Assembly (NCBI RefSeq): GCF_015865035.1
Contig: NZ_JADZGI010000010.1
Coordinates: 1-35,585 of the forward strand
DNA length: 35,585 nt
Reading direction: 5' to 3'
From: Novosphingobium aureum
GTDB taxonomy: Bacteria > Pseudomonadota > Alphaproteobacteria > Sphingomonadales > Sphingomonadaceae
The position numbers and the translations under genes were made by a program. Below, piece by piece: positions 1-7,663 of the stretch. Under the pieces are notes generated by a model. It ran no database searches and was not told where the DNA came from. It saw only the letters and a program-made list of their open reading frames with translations. The first letter of the stretch is position 1; every line of letters begins with the position of its first letter.

Positions 1-942
1 ATCGTCGAGCAGTCGCACCTGCCGGCCAAGCACACTCTGGACAAGCTGGGTATTCCTCGCCGGACGTTCTACCGCTGGTATGACCGCTTCCTTGAGGGCG
101 GTCCTGAAGCCCTGGAGGATCGCCCCTCGGCGCCGAGCCGGGTGTGGAACCGCATCACCGAGGATATCCGCGCGCAGATCGTCGAGATGGCGCTCGAGGC
201 GACCGAGCTTTCCCCTCGCGAACTGGCGGTGCGCTTCACCGACGAGAAGCGCTATTTCGTGTCGGAAGCCACGGTTTACCGCCTGTTGAAGGCCCATGAC
301 CTGATCACCAGTCCAGCCTATACCGTGATCAAGGCCGCTGACCAGTTCCACACGAAGACCACCCGGCCGAATGAGATGTGGCAAACCGACTTCACCTACT
401 TCAAGATCATCGGGTGGGGCTGGATGTACCTGTCGACCGTGCTCGACGACTACTCGCGCTACATCATTGCCTGGAAACTGTGCACCAACATGCGCGCCGA
501 GGACGTCACTGACACGCTGGACCTGGCCCTCAAGGCATCGGGCTGCGACAGCGCCACGGTCCTGCACAAGCCCCGGCTACTATCCGACAACGGCCCCAGT
601 TACATCGCGGGCGAACTCGCCGAGTACATCGAGGCCCAGCAGATGAGTCACGTCCGTGGCGCCCCGTTGCATCCGCAAACGCAGGGCAAGATCGAGCGCT
701 GGCACCAGACCTTGAAGAATCGCATCCTGTTGGAACATTACTTCCTGCCCGGCGACCTCGAAGCCCAGATCGAAGCGTTCGTGGAGCACTACAATCACCA
801 GCGCTACCACGAGAGCCTGAACAACGTGACGCCCGCTGACGCCTACTTCGGCAGGGCTCCCGCTATCATCAAGCGTCGCGAAACCATCAAGCGAAAAACC
901 ATCGAATATCGCCGCTTGCTTCACCGCAAGCTCGCCGCCTAA
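1..942 (+). CDS. IS3-like transposase with DDE integrase core, N-terminus outside window
   Basis: Catalyses cut or copy-out transposition of the IS. The frame is open from base 1. A first helix-turn-helix (TLDKLGIPRRTFYRWYDRF) is followed by a second near SPRELAVRF, then the integrase catalytic core. The acidic triad is visible: D in WQTDFTYF, D in LLSDNGPSY and E in TQGKIERW, with 35 residues between the second and third, the DD(35)E spacing of this superfamily. The protein ends in a basic tail (HRKLAA). An internal ATG at 142 would omit the first helix-turn-helix and is not the likely start. It closely resembles the copy at 34644-35585, with a few substitutions. IS3 and IS481 members share this fold, so the family name is less certain than the function. 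Confidence 0.9.
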   Translation: MVEQSHLPAKHTLDKLGIPRRTFYRWYDRFLEGGPEALEDRPSAPSRVWNRITEDIRAQIVEMALEATELSPRELAVRFTDEKRYFVSEATVYRLLKAHDLITSPAYTVIKAADQFHTKTTRPNEMWQTDFTYFKIIGWGWMYLSTVLDDYSRYIIAWKLCTNMRAEDVTDTLDLALKASGCDSATVLHKPRLLSDNGPSYIAGELAEYIEAQQMSHVRGAPLHPQTQGKIERWHQTLKNRILLEHYFLPGDLEAQIEAFVEHYNHQRYHESLNNVTPADAYFGRAPAIIKRRETIKRKTIEYRRLLHRKLAA

Positions 943-1016
943 CATCAACCCCCAGACGAGGCTCGCTCTCCGCTAATCCACGCCCCGATCTGTGCCAAAT
1001 GTCTCGACGACGGACA
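1..1016 (+). mobile_element. IS3-like insertion sequence, left copy (5' part outside window)
   Basis: The same sequence recurs inverted at 34570-35585. The two copies align up to position 1016, ending in ACA (TGTCCG when read inward), after which the flanks are unrelated. That fixes one terminus of the element at 1016. The flank from 1017 is the interior of an IS66-type tnpB, so the element inserted into another IS. The other terminus lies outside the window, so no target duplication can be tested. Confidence 0.85.
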
Positions 1017-1273
1017 AGCGAGACGATCCCGTCCTTCGCCGAGGGCCACACGAAGCGTCCCTTCTCGAGCCGCTTGGAATAGAGCGACATGCCGATGCCG
1101 TCGTGCCAGATGATCTTGATCAGCGAGCCTGTACGTCCGCGAAACACGAACAGGTCGCCCCCATGCGGATCGCGCTTCAGGCCCTGCTGGACCTGCAAGG
1201 CCAGCCCTTGCATCCCTTTGCGCATGTCCGTGTGCCCCATGGCGATCCACACCCGCGCGCCCGCTGGGATCAC
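1017..1273 (-). pseudogene. tnpB: IS66 Orf2-like TnpB, C-terminus cut off by the IS3-like element
   Basis: TnpB is an accessory protein of IS66 transposition with an unclear molecular role. The fragment starts at GTG 1273, overlapping the tnpA stop by four bases, and shows the well-conserved N-terminus: GHTDMRKGMQGLAL, DLFVFRGR, KIIWHDGIG, then KRLEKGRFVWP. After about 86 residues (GIVSL) the frame runs into the IS3-like terminus at 1016 and reads meaningless sequence. A full-length protein is usually about 115 residues. It is almost certainly inactive. Confidence 0.9.
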
Positions 1274-1638
1274 CGCAGCGCCTTCAAGGTCGCGGTGACC
1301 AGTGCAGCGGGAGCTTCAGCCGAAATGCGAACGCGCCGGCCTTCGCCCAGTTCGACGGTGATCACGCCGCACCGATCACAGCCGTCCACCTTCTCGTCCT
1401 CGGCGAGGACCGCTTGGGCAAAGGCTGCCTCTACCATCGGAAGGGATGCCCCTTCGGCCTGTTCACGTCGCAGATTGCGCCGCCAGGTGTAGATCAGGCT
1501 GGTCGATACGTCCCGCCGCCGGGCCACGTCCGCGACACATGCGCCCGGCGCGAAGGCCTCGGCCAGGATCTGGAACCGCTCCTCGTCCCGCCACCGACGC
1601 CGACGCTCCGGCCCCGTCATTACCGTGATCTGCCCCAT
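1270..1638 (-). CDS. tnpA: IS66-family TnpA, helix-turn-helix protein
   Basis: TnpA of IS66 elements binds DNA and assists the transposase. This 122-residue protein has an N-terminal helix-turn-helix (RRRRWRDEERFQILAEAF, then VADVARRRDVSTSLIYTWRR), the shape shared by IS3 OrfA and IS66 TnpA. A C-terminal segment contains GVITVELGEGRRVRIS, typical of the IS66 family. The start at 1638 is supported by TAGGAG seven bases upstream; a second methionine six codons in is possible. It is intact, but its partners are gone, so it is probably an orphan. Confidence 0.85.
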   Translation of the reverse strand: MGQITVMTGPERRRRWRDEERFQILAEAFAPGACVADVARRRDVSTSLIYTWRRNLRREQAEGASLPMVEAAFAQAVLAEDEKVDGCDRCGVITVELGEGRRVRISAEAPAALVTATLKALR

Positions 1639-1708
1639 GCTACGCTCCTAAGCTCGCTCATACGAGCGCTCTTAAGACCGGTCGTTCACTCACCGGACAA
1701 GGCGGGGC

Positions 1709-2050
1709 TCACCGGACGGGTACACCAAAGCCGGAAGCTGACTTGAATATCAAAGCGAAATCACCGTCAGGGTCAGGATCATAAGCGAGGAAGATTTCAT
1801 CATCCTCAGCGACAATGGCAACCTGCCTTGGCACCGGCTTGGGGATGCTTCCAGGGAAGCGCCCGTCACCATCAATCTCGACGATATAAGGCTCGATCAA
1901 AGCCGCTCTCATCTCATCTAATTGCTGTGCAAACCATGCGGCAGGGAGAGCCTCTCCTAGCTGGTCAGGACGCGGGGCTGGTACAACGAAGGTTTCGATT
2001 TCCGTCACTACCAGCTGGCTCACATCGGCAAGAGAAATATGCTCGTCCAT
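1709..2050 (-). pseudogene. hypothetical protein, C-terminus probably truncated by the IS66 element
   Basis: I do not recognise the family. From the internal ATG at 2050 the product would be about 113 residues, acidic, with a plausible soluble composition: MDEHISLADVSQLVV, a central VPAPRPDQLGEALPAAWFAQ and EDDEIFLAYDPDPDGDFALIF. The last codons (GFGVPVR, then TGA) appear to lie in the IS66 end, so the natural C-terminus is probably missing. The frame is open further upstream to 2128, but that part is arginine-rich and looks non-coding. No clear ribosome binding site decides the start. Confidence 0.45.
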
Positions 2051-2495
2051 ATTCTGAAATGTTAGCCGAAGGCGCTGCGGTAGCAAGGTCCGCTTCCTGG
2101 CGCGTAGATTCGGCCCTTGAGCGACCAACTTGGGCGCCTGGCAGCCACTCCGCCCACTGGCACAGGGAGGCCTTTCCGCCCCCGACCCTTCGCGGTCACT
2201 CAGCGCTCGATTTTCCCTTCTCAGCTACGGACCGTCAGTTATCCAGGCAGGTGTCTGGCGAGATTCAGTCGCTCCCAGCAAGCCCTAAGAATGTTAGCTC
2301 ATGCCAAGCCGTATAAAGCATCACGGTGGCAGGCGCCGCGAATCTGGACATTCGAGCCCCAAATTTCCGTGATTGATTGCTGTTCGTCGTTCATTACATA
2401 TTTCGACTCAGATAGTCATGGTCTGACGCGATGAGATGAGGCGCGGGTAAAAATGTGCAAATCTAATATTTGGCGTGCGTTTTGCACCACACGTT
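2051..2495. other. intergenic stretch, no supported gene
   Basis: Short open frames here have no recognisable domain, ribosome binding site or coding bias. The stretch lies between the truncated hypothetical gene and the end of the DUF5131 gene. It may hold the operon's transcription end, but I see no hairpin with a T-tract. Confidence 0.4.
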
Positions 2496-3317
2496 CTACC
2501 CGCGATCAACTTTGGGGAGCCCGTTCCATTGCTCCCCATCAAGTAGACGGCCTGCAGATTTTTTACCTATTCGTAACATGGTCGTGCCGTCAGCTGCCGC
2601 CGCATGCCTGGCCTTTGACAAGTTGAGCCCTTGTCCAGGCGCCCAATCACCCCATTGCTTAAAATGAAACGGTATATCGGCCGCCATGCACTCGTTTAAT
2701 AGTGCCCTAAACCATGACGGGCTCGACGGCCTGGCATTGGGACCGCTCTCCCCACCGGTGATGACCCAGTGTATGTATTGAGACCACGGGCCAAGCCTGA
2801 CTGGTCCCAGCAGTGGTTCCGCTGATATAAAGCGGACTTTAGCTGGTATGCGCGCCAATGACGAAAGCCGATGGTCGGCCCATTGTTGGTCTTCGGTCGT
2901 TGTACCGATCCAGACATTGTCCGGCCAGTTGTCGCCCCAAGGCGTTAGCTGACACGCTAGATCCGGACGTTTGGTGAGGAGGAGCCAGTCAAGGCCTGCA
3001 GTTTCACCAATAAGTTCCCATAGCTTAGCGCGCTCGCCGTCGAGATCTCGACGGTCTTCAAATACATCTGCCATCGACGCGCAAAACACGCGTGGGCGCT
3101 CACCAGTGACGAGGGCGGCACGATTCCAGGCAAGCGGCTCCGCCCAATGCTTAGGGCCGAAAAGCCGCCTTTCGGAATTGATGCCCCAGACGTTCTTTCC
3201 GAGGCGCTTCGACCAGCTTTCAGCGTAGCAAAACTTGCAGGCAGGGGACATTTTTACGCAACCCCACCAAGGGTTGAACGTGTGAGTTGTCCACTCGATC
3301 TTGGAATTTTTCGCCAC
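2496..3317 (-). CDS. DUF5131 / phage Gp37-Gp68 family three-cysteine protein
   Basis: Members of this family occur in phages and islands. They resemble radical-SAM-type proteins and carry a three-cysteine motif; the reaction is not known to me. This 273-residue copy begins SKIEWTTHTFNPWWGC and has Cys20, Cys27 and Cys30 (C-x6-C-x2-C), followed by CYAESWSKRLG. Later family landmarks are RPRVFCASMADVFED, DWLLLTKRP, NVWIGTTTEDQ, RFISAEPLLG, WVITGGESGPNARP and the C-terminal FKQWGDW and GKKSAGRLLDG. Length and both ends look complete. Translation starts at GTG 3317 behind AGGAAA, six bases away. It is the last gene of a four-gene operon, 60 bases after the nucleotidyltransferase. The partnership with TcmP (three-Cys-motif partner) at 5520-6815 is known from other genomes. 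Confidence 0.85.
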   Translation of the reverse strand: MAKNSKIEWTTHTFNPWWGCVKMSPACKFCYAESWSKRLGKNVWGINSERRLFGPKHWAEPLAWNRAALVTGERPRVFCASMADVFEDRRDLDGERAKLWELIGETAGLDWLLLTKRPDLACQLTPWGDNWPDNVWIGTTTEDQQWADHRLSSLARIPAKVRFISAEPLLGPVRLGPWSQYIHWVITGGESGPNARPSSPSWFRALLNECMAADIPFHFKQWGDWAPGQGLNLSKARHAAAADGTTMLRIGKKSAGRLLDGEQWNGLPKVDRG

Positions 3318-3377
3318 TGCTATTTCCTATCCGAATCTTTCGTCACGCCTTGCGTCACGCTCGTCAAGGAATATGAA

Positions 3378-4331
3378 TTACAGCATGAGCGCTGTGACCG
3401 TTGGGCTATCTGTTCCAAAGTGTTTTTTCAGCAACGTGAGAAGACTGCCCCGGAATTGCTGAGCCTGGGCTCTCAATCGTTGGTACTCCTCAGATTCCGC
3501 TTCGGCTGACTGGGGCTGGGAAAGCGCCTCGCGTACCTTAGGATCGTCGAGAGCGTGCAGAAACCCTGCGTAAAGTTCAAGGGCAGGGCTTGCCTTGTCG
3601 CCGGCGAGCATTGTCAAGCGCTCGTAAGCGGGCAGAGCCAGCAACTCCGACAGCTTTGCGATCTTCGCGTCGCGCTCAAGTCCGCGCGTTGCTCCGACGG
3701 CCATGACACCCGCAAAGAACAGGAGCATGCGTGAGAAGCGCAGCTTAATGAGCCTGATTTCGCGAGGCTTGTTGTCGCTTTGAACCTTGTATTCGAAATC
3801 TACGCAGATCGTCCGCCAGTAGCGTATGATGTCATTGAGGAGAAACATGCAGATCTGGTCTGCCCGAATGTTCGGGGCGACATATTGCGTGAGCAGACGG
3901 ACCCGGGCATCATTGAAGCCACTCTCGTTGTACAGCCATTCGCCCTCCAGCAGGAGGAGCATGCGGCGCGTGATGAATTCGTTCTTGTCCTCCATGCCGC
4001 CGATCGTCTGGCTCAGAAAACTGACGCTCAGAGGCGCTTCGAATACGCCCCCGTCAGCAGGCATCTTGAACCCGGCCTCTTGGAGACGTGTGCGCAAGGT
4101 CTTCTGCGCGTTAATCGCATCGGCAATCGCATCTTTCCGGTAGAGCACGAAGAGATCAATGTCGGAACCGCTGGTTGCTTCTCGCCTTGCATAGCTACCG
4201 TTAACGCCAACAATCAGTTGCTGATTGTCGCCGATGACCTCTTGGGCGACAATCCGCATTTTGGCGAGGTCAGTTTCGGATCGGCTCGAGGTAGCAGCGA
4301 ACACGTCTGCTGCAGCTTGGCTCAGAGTCAT
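3378..4331 (-). CDS. nucleotidyltransferase (DNA polymerase beta-like superfamily)
   Basis: Predicted to transfer a nucleotide to an unknown target. The minimal nucleotidyltransferase signature is clear: GVNGSYARR (Gly45-Ser46), then SGSDIDLFV with Asp57 and Asp59, the usual metal-binding pair. A third acidic residue could not be assigned by eye. The remaining 250 residues are mostly helical, with DNKPREIRLIKLRFSRMLLFFAGV in the middle, as in stand-alone NTases that carry a helical substrate-binding domain. The ATG at 4331 overlaps the stop of the HD gene (ATGA), which implies translational coupling. Minimal NTases act as toxins, RNA or protein modifiers and second-messenger synthases; the sequence does not say which. 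A simple MNT/HEPN antitoxin is unlikely given the 317-residue length and the HD partner. Confidence 0.75.
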   Translation of the reverse strand: MTLSQAAADVFAATSSRSETDLAKMRIVAQEVIGDNQQLIVGVNGSYARREATSGSDIDLFVLYRKDAIADAINAQKTLRTRLQEAGFKMPADGGVFEAPLSVSFLSQTIGGMEDKNEFITRRMLLLLEGEWLYNESGFNDARVRLLTQYVAPNIRADQICMFLLNDIIRYWRTICVDFEYKVQSDNKPREIRLIKLRFSRMLLFFAGVMAVGATRGLERDAKIAKLSELLALPAYERLTMLAGDKASPALELYAGFLHALDDPKVREALSQPQSAEAESEEYQRLRAQAQQFRGSLLTLLKKHFGTDSPTVTALML

Positions 4332-5437
4332 GCCGTCGCGGCCTCAGTCATCATGTTTTCCCCCACAAGTTCCGCAATTGATATGTTTCTGCTTAGCTTG
4401 GTTTGAACGTAGCGTTTGCTAAGGTCGGCGGCTGTGCAAACTGACGTACTTTCGTTCACTGAAAAATGTCGAATAGGCGCTTTTACAGCGTGCTCCAAGA
4501 TTTTCGGGCTCTTCTCGGATAAACGATGTAGAGCACGGCGCTTGGACGACCGGGCCCAAGCAAAGATGCTGAACAAGCGAGGCTGACGATTGCGCAGTTG
4601 TTCTTCATTCCAGAGAAAATTACTGGGTCGGAATTGTTCGATTTCGAGAAACATATAGGCTTGCGCGAGGCCATCAAACAACAGGCCGCTCGGGTGATGG
4701 ATGATCATGTTGTAGACGCTATCCTTCAGCCGCCAGAATTCATCCGCAGCCTTGGCAGGCCATGCTGCTTCCGCTGCAATCAACGCCACCAACCGCTTTG
4801 GATTGAACGGGCGTGTCGCTTTGGCTGCAAAAAGCCTCGAGCGGCTGATACCCTCAATGGTATCGAGATTGATGGGACTGCTAAAGAGGAAGGCATGGGC
4901 CCCGGTATGCGTACCGTCTACCATCGCCACGACCTCGTCGAGATCGATCTTGTAGGCCCGCATTATCTCCTGGATTTCCGAGCCAAGGCCGGTCTTCCCA
5001 TCCAGAATAGCCGTTCCGGCCTTGTGGTGATTTATGCCAAAGTTGGCGTTGAACACTGGCTCGAGCGTGTGGGACAGCGGCCCGTGACCTATATCGTGCA
5101 GAATACCTGCAGCCGCTAAAATTCGGCTCTCATACCGGTTTAGCCCGCGAATATCAGCGTAGAGCAGTGCTAGCTCGGCCACACCGAGTGAGTGATCATA
5201 CCGATTGTGACGCCGACGATGCAAATCTGCGCCATTGGGTGTCCGGATATAATCGAGCGCGCCGAGAAAGCCGATGTTCTTCAGCCTTTGCAATGGGCGC
5301 GTATGGGCAAGTTCAGCCAAGAACGGATCGGCAAAAACACGCTCTTCTGCGTCCACTAGCAGTGGTGGGCTGGGGGGGAGCTCAGGAAAAAGCGGGAGTC
5401 GCTCCCAGCCATCATCATCCCGCCAAACGGTATCCAC
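4328..5437 (-). CDS. HD-domain phosphohydrolase (dNTPase-like)
   Basis: HD-superfamily metal-dependent phosphohydrolase, 369 residues. The motif set is intact: RRHNRYDHSLGV (His82), GILHDIGHGPLSH (His114-Asp115, with His118 and His123) and SSPINLDTIEG (Asp192), which sits where the fourth metal ligand of dGTPase-like enzymes lies. Such proteins cleave dNTPs or phosphate esters; the substrate here is unknown. Translation starts at GTG 5437 behind GAGAGAAA. Its stop overlaps the start of the nucleotidyltransferase by four bases. That pairing suggests that one adds and the other removes or degrades a nucleotide, which is inference. It lies 82 bases after TcmP on the same strand. Confidence 0.85.
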   Translation of the reverse strand: MDTVWRDDDGWERLPLFPELPPSPPLLVDAEERVFADPFLAELAHTRPLQRLKNIGFLGALDYIRTPNGADLHRRRHNRYDHSLGVAELALLYADIRGLNRYESRILAAAGILHDIGHGPLSHTLEPVFNANFGINHHKAGTAILDGKTGLGSEIQEIMRAYKIDLDEVVAMVDGTHTGAHAFLFSSPINLDTIEGISRSRLFAAKATRPFNPKRLVALIAAEAAWPAKAADEFWRLKDSVYNMIIHHPSGLLFDGLAQAYMFLEIEQFRPSNFLWNEEQLRNRQPRLFSIFAWARSSKRRALHRLSEKSPKILEHAVKAPIRHFSVNESTSVCTAADLSKRYVQTKLSRNISIAELVGENMMTEAATA

Positions 5438-5519
5438 AGTTTTCTCTCGCAGAATTCAGATCCATGCCGTTGAAACCAGGCATTCGAGCTGCCTAGCATG
5501 ATCAGGTTAACGAGCCAAG

Positions 5520-6815
5520 CTAGGGTTGGCTCCTGCTTGTTAGGAAGTTTGAATTCAAACGGCTGAACAGGGAAGGTTGGCGCGAGGGCATGATCCGGTC
5601 GGTCCAAGCGACCGTTTGTGTGCGTGGCTTGACCTTGCCCAGGTCGTCTTCGATCCGGATTTCGCCCTCGTCTCGCAGGGAGATCAAGACCTCCTCGAAG
5701 ATTTCACGGGTGACGGGTGTGTCGTTGCAATGATTGCCGAACAGCGTCTCTAGGGAGGGAGCAATGTCCGAATCAATAGCAGCTCGAATCTTATAAGGGA
5801 TTTGTTCCATCAGTACCTTGTGAGACAGGCTCCTGGAATGAGTATCGAAAGTGTAGGGTAGCAGAAGCTGGTCGGGATGAGCCGCATTGGCAAAGCCAAG
5901 AGCTTGCAGGCCTGCACCTCCATGATGGAGCGAGATAGTGTTTTCCTGCCAGTGGATGTTGCCGATCACGTTTCGCGCCTCGCGGTGACGAGAAAGGTGC
6001 AGAAACCAGTAACTTCTGTGTGCATCAGGCGAGTGAATAAAGAAGGGGGAATAGAACTCCGCACCGGTCTGCTGCTTGAGGTGCTGGTAAAGCGTGTTTT
6101 GGATCAGAGTCCGCCAGCCCGGGCCTTCACCCTTTTCGGTGGTCAGTTCCGAGATGAAGCCCGGGTCAAGATTGACATCCCGATAGCTACGTTGCTCGAG
6201 TCGCGTCTCGCTCATGTAGTCGATAAGGCTGTCGACACTGAAGGTCAGAAAGATTTCGGCCTTCTCCAACTGGCCAAGAATCTTGCGCATCGATCCGAAC
6301 GCGACATCGCTCCAGCCATATTGATCGAGGAGCCAGATCGACCTTCCCCGCTGCGGCGATCGCTTCCGCACGAGACTGATCGTGTCGTCGACCCGGTCGT
6401 TGAAATCGTCGGTCCATATATGAATGGTCTTGTCGAGTTGCTCCCTGAAGGGGGAGGCTTCAATCTCCGCACGAAGATAGTCGGTGTGGAAGCGATGGAG
6501 ATCCACGAACACGAACTCGGTGCGTATCTCGAAGCCCTTCGGACGCGTGCGGTTCAGGGCTTCCTGTGCTTCTGCAATCGCATTCAAGAGGACGAGAGGA
6601 GAGCCCGGCACGTCGCGATTGTTGAAGCGATACCTGCCACCGCCACAGTAGCCATCGATGATGGTAAGATTTAGCCTCTCTTGAACCGGCGTGGCCGTGC
6701 AAACCTCGATATAGCGCCGGATATATCGATCCAAGATGCGATGCTTTGCAAGGCTGTGACCGCCGATTATGGGCGGTGCTTCGCCCGTTCGCCAAGTATA
6801 GTGTTTCTTCGCCAT
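5520..6815 (-). CDS. tcmP: three-Cys-motif partner protein TcmP
   Basis: TcmP proteins are found next to three-cysteine (DUF5131/Gp37-Gp68) proteins and have a Rossmann methyltransferase-like core, but their function is not established. Here IIDGYCGGGRY (about residues 52-62) followed by VPGSPLVLLNAI is the nucleotide or SAM-binding loop of the family (usual form FAGPGR...GSPL). EFVFVDLHRF is the next acidic strand, and SIWLLDQYGWSDVAF replaces the common DPFGW motif, with Gln at the usual Pro position. At 431 residues it is long for the family. I chose ATG 6815 (MAKKHYTWRTGE) because the 15 codons upstream look non-coding; no strong ribosome binding site is present. It is the first gene of the operon, with a possible -35 (TTGACA, minus strand) at 6999-6994. 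Confidence 0.8.
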   Translation of the reverse strand: MAKKHYTWRTGEAPPIIGGHSLAKHRILDRYIRRYIEVCTATPVQERLNLTIIDGYCGGGRYRFNNRDVPGSPLVLLNAIAEAQEALNRTRPKGFEIRTEFVFVDLHRFHTDYLRAEIEASPFREQLDKTIHIWTDDFNDRVDDTISLVRKRSPQRGRSIWLLDQYGWSDVAFGSMRKILGQLEKAEIFLTFSVDSLIDYMSETRLEQRSYRDVNLDPGFISELTTEKGEGPGWRTLIQNTLYQHLKQQTGAEFYSPFFIHSPDAHRSYWFLHLSRHREARNVIGNIHWQENTISLHHGGAGLQALGFANAAHPDQLLLPYTFDTHSRSLSHKVLMEQIPYKIRAAIDSDIAPSLETLFGNHCNDTPVTREIFEEVLISLRDEGEIRIEDDLGKVKPRTQTVAWTDRIMPSRQPSLFSRLNSNFLTSRSQP

Positions 6816-7307
6816 TTGCCGAGCACGATACACGACAGCAACCGCCTCGGAAAGCAGCAAGCCTATTGAACCGCGGCTGATTGGCTTTCGGCTCCCGACT
6901 CCGCCTGAAGCGAGCCTGTCTGTGCACGGCTAAAATTCGGTTGAGCCTCTGTTGTGCCAGCAGGAGGCGCGAACATTGATCAATCATTAGACATGTCAAT
7001 TATTGCTGGGTCGGGATGGTTTGCAGCCCGCTCGCGATCCAACGAATGGATCGCAACACGAGCACTGATGTCGGAAACCCAATTGTCTGAGACGTTGATC
7101 TGCTGGAGGACGTATCCGCACATTGGAATGAGTGTGACAGGCTCAGAATAAAGTGCGCGAAACGACCTGTGAATGTCGCCTTTAATCAAGGACGTTCAGG
7201 TAAGCCGACAGTCGCGAAAGTCCCAGACTCCGTCATCGCCAAGGTTCTGAGCAGCCCCCTTCTCACTCAGTTCTTGTGCGCAGTGCATTCTTGCACAAGG
7301 AGGCTGG
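6816..7307. other. divergent intergenic region between tcmP and the thermonuclease gene
   Basis: About 490 bases with no supported gene; open frames on both strands lack domains and initiation signals. On the minus strand a TTGACA at 6999-6994 is followed after 16 bases by a poor -10 (AATGTT). This could be the operon promoter but is weak. The long distance leaves room for regulation of the operon. Confidence 0.35.
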
Positions 7308-7658
7308 ATGCTTTTGTTTATCCTCGCGGCAGCCGGCTTCAACTGCTCCTCTCCCAAAATCCACGACGGAGACACTCTTCGGTGTGAACGTGAGCGCATT
7401 CGAATAGCCGACATCGATGCCCCAGAATTACCCGGATCACCCTCCTGCTCGCGGACGAAGCGTTTGGCGCATTGGTGTGATTATGCCCTCGGCAAAGCGA
7501 GTCGAGACGCCCTGATCCGCTTTGTAGGAAATGCGCCCGTTACCATAACACGGCTAGGTACAGATCGGTATGGCCGTACGCTTGCTCGAGTTTCAGTCCG
7601 CGGGCGAGACGTGGGCCAATTCCTCGTCTCGCAACGCCTGGCACGAGCGTGGCGTTGA
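7308..7658 (+). CDS. thermonuclease-like (SNase fold) protein
   Basis: Small secreted or periplasmic nuclease of the staphylococcal nuclease fold, 116 residues. The catalytic pattern is kept: HDGDTLRC (Asp20), then RIADIDAPE, where Arg32, Asp37 and Glu40 have the spacing of R35, D40 and E43 in the model enzyme, and DRYGRTLA, which supplies the second catalytic arginine. A short hydrophobic N-terminus (LLFILAAAGF) could act as a signal peptide. AGGAGG lies just upstream of the ATG and fixes the start. Such genes are common plasmid cargo. It points towards parB, whose stop lies 5 bases away on the opposite strand, so the two genes converge. Confidence 0.85.
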   Translation: MLLFILAAAGFNCSSPKIHDGDTLRCERERIRIADIDAPELPGSPSCSRTKRLAHWCDYALGKASRDALIRFVGNAPVTITRLGTDRYGRTLARVSVRGRDVGQFLVSQRLARAWR

Positions 7659-7663
7659 AGCGG

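Larger units (their letters stand above)
1017..1725 (-). mobile_element. IS66-family element, truncated (tnpA plus start of tnpB)
   Basis: This carries tnpA and the first 86 codons of tnpB in the usual IS66 order with a GTGA stop/start overlap. Everything downstream (the rest of tnpB and the tnpC transposase) is absent because the IS3-like element lies at 1-1016. The outer end is placed near 1720-1725, about 85 bp upstream of tnpA, where an apparent host reading frame stops. The exact terminal repeat cannot be fixed without the other end. Confidence 0.7.

Noticed and set aside
6954..7189. Short overlapping frames on both strands upstream of tcmP
   Set aside because: There is no ribosome binding site, domain or coding bias; they are better explained as promoter region.
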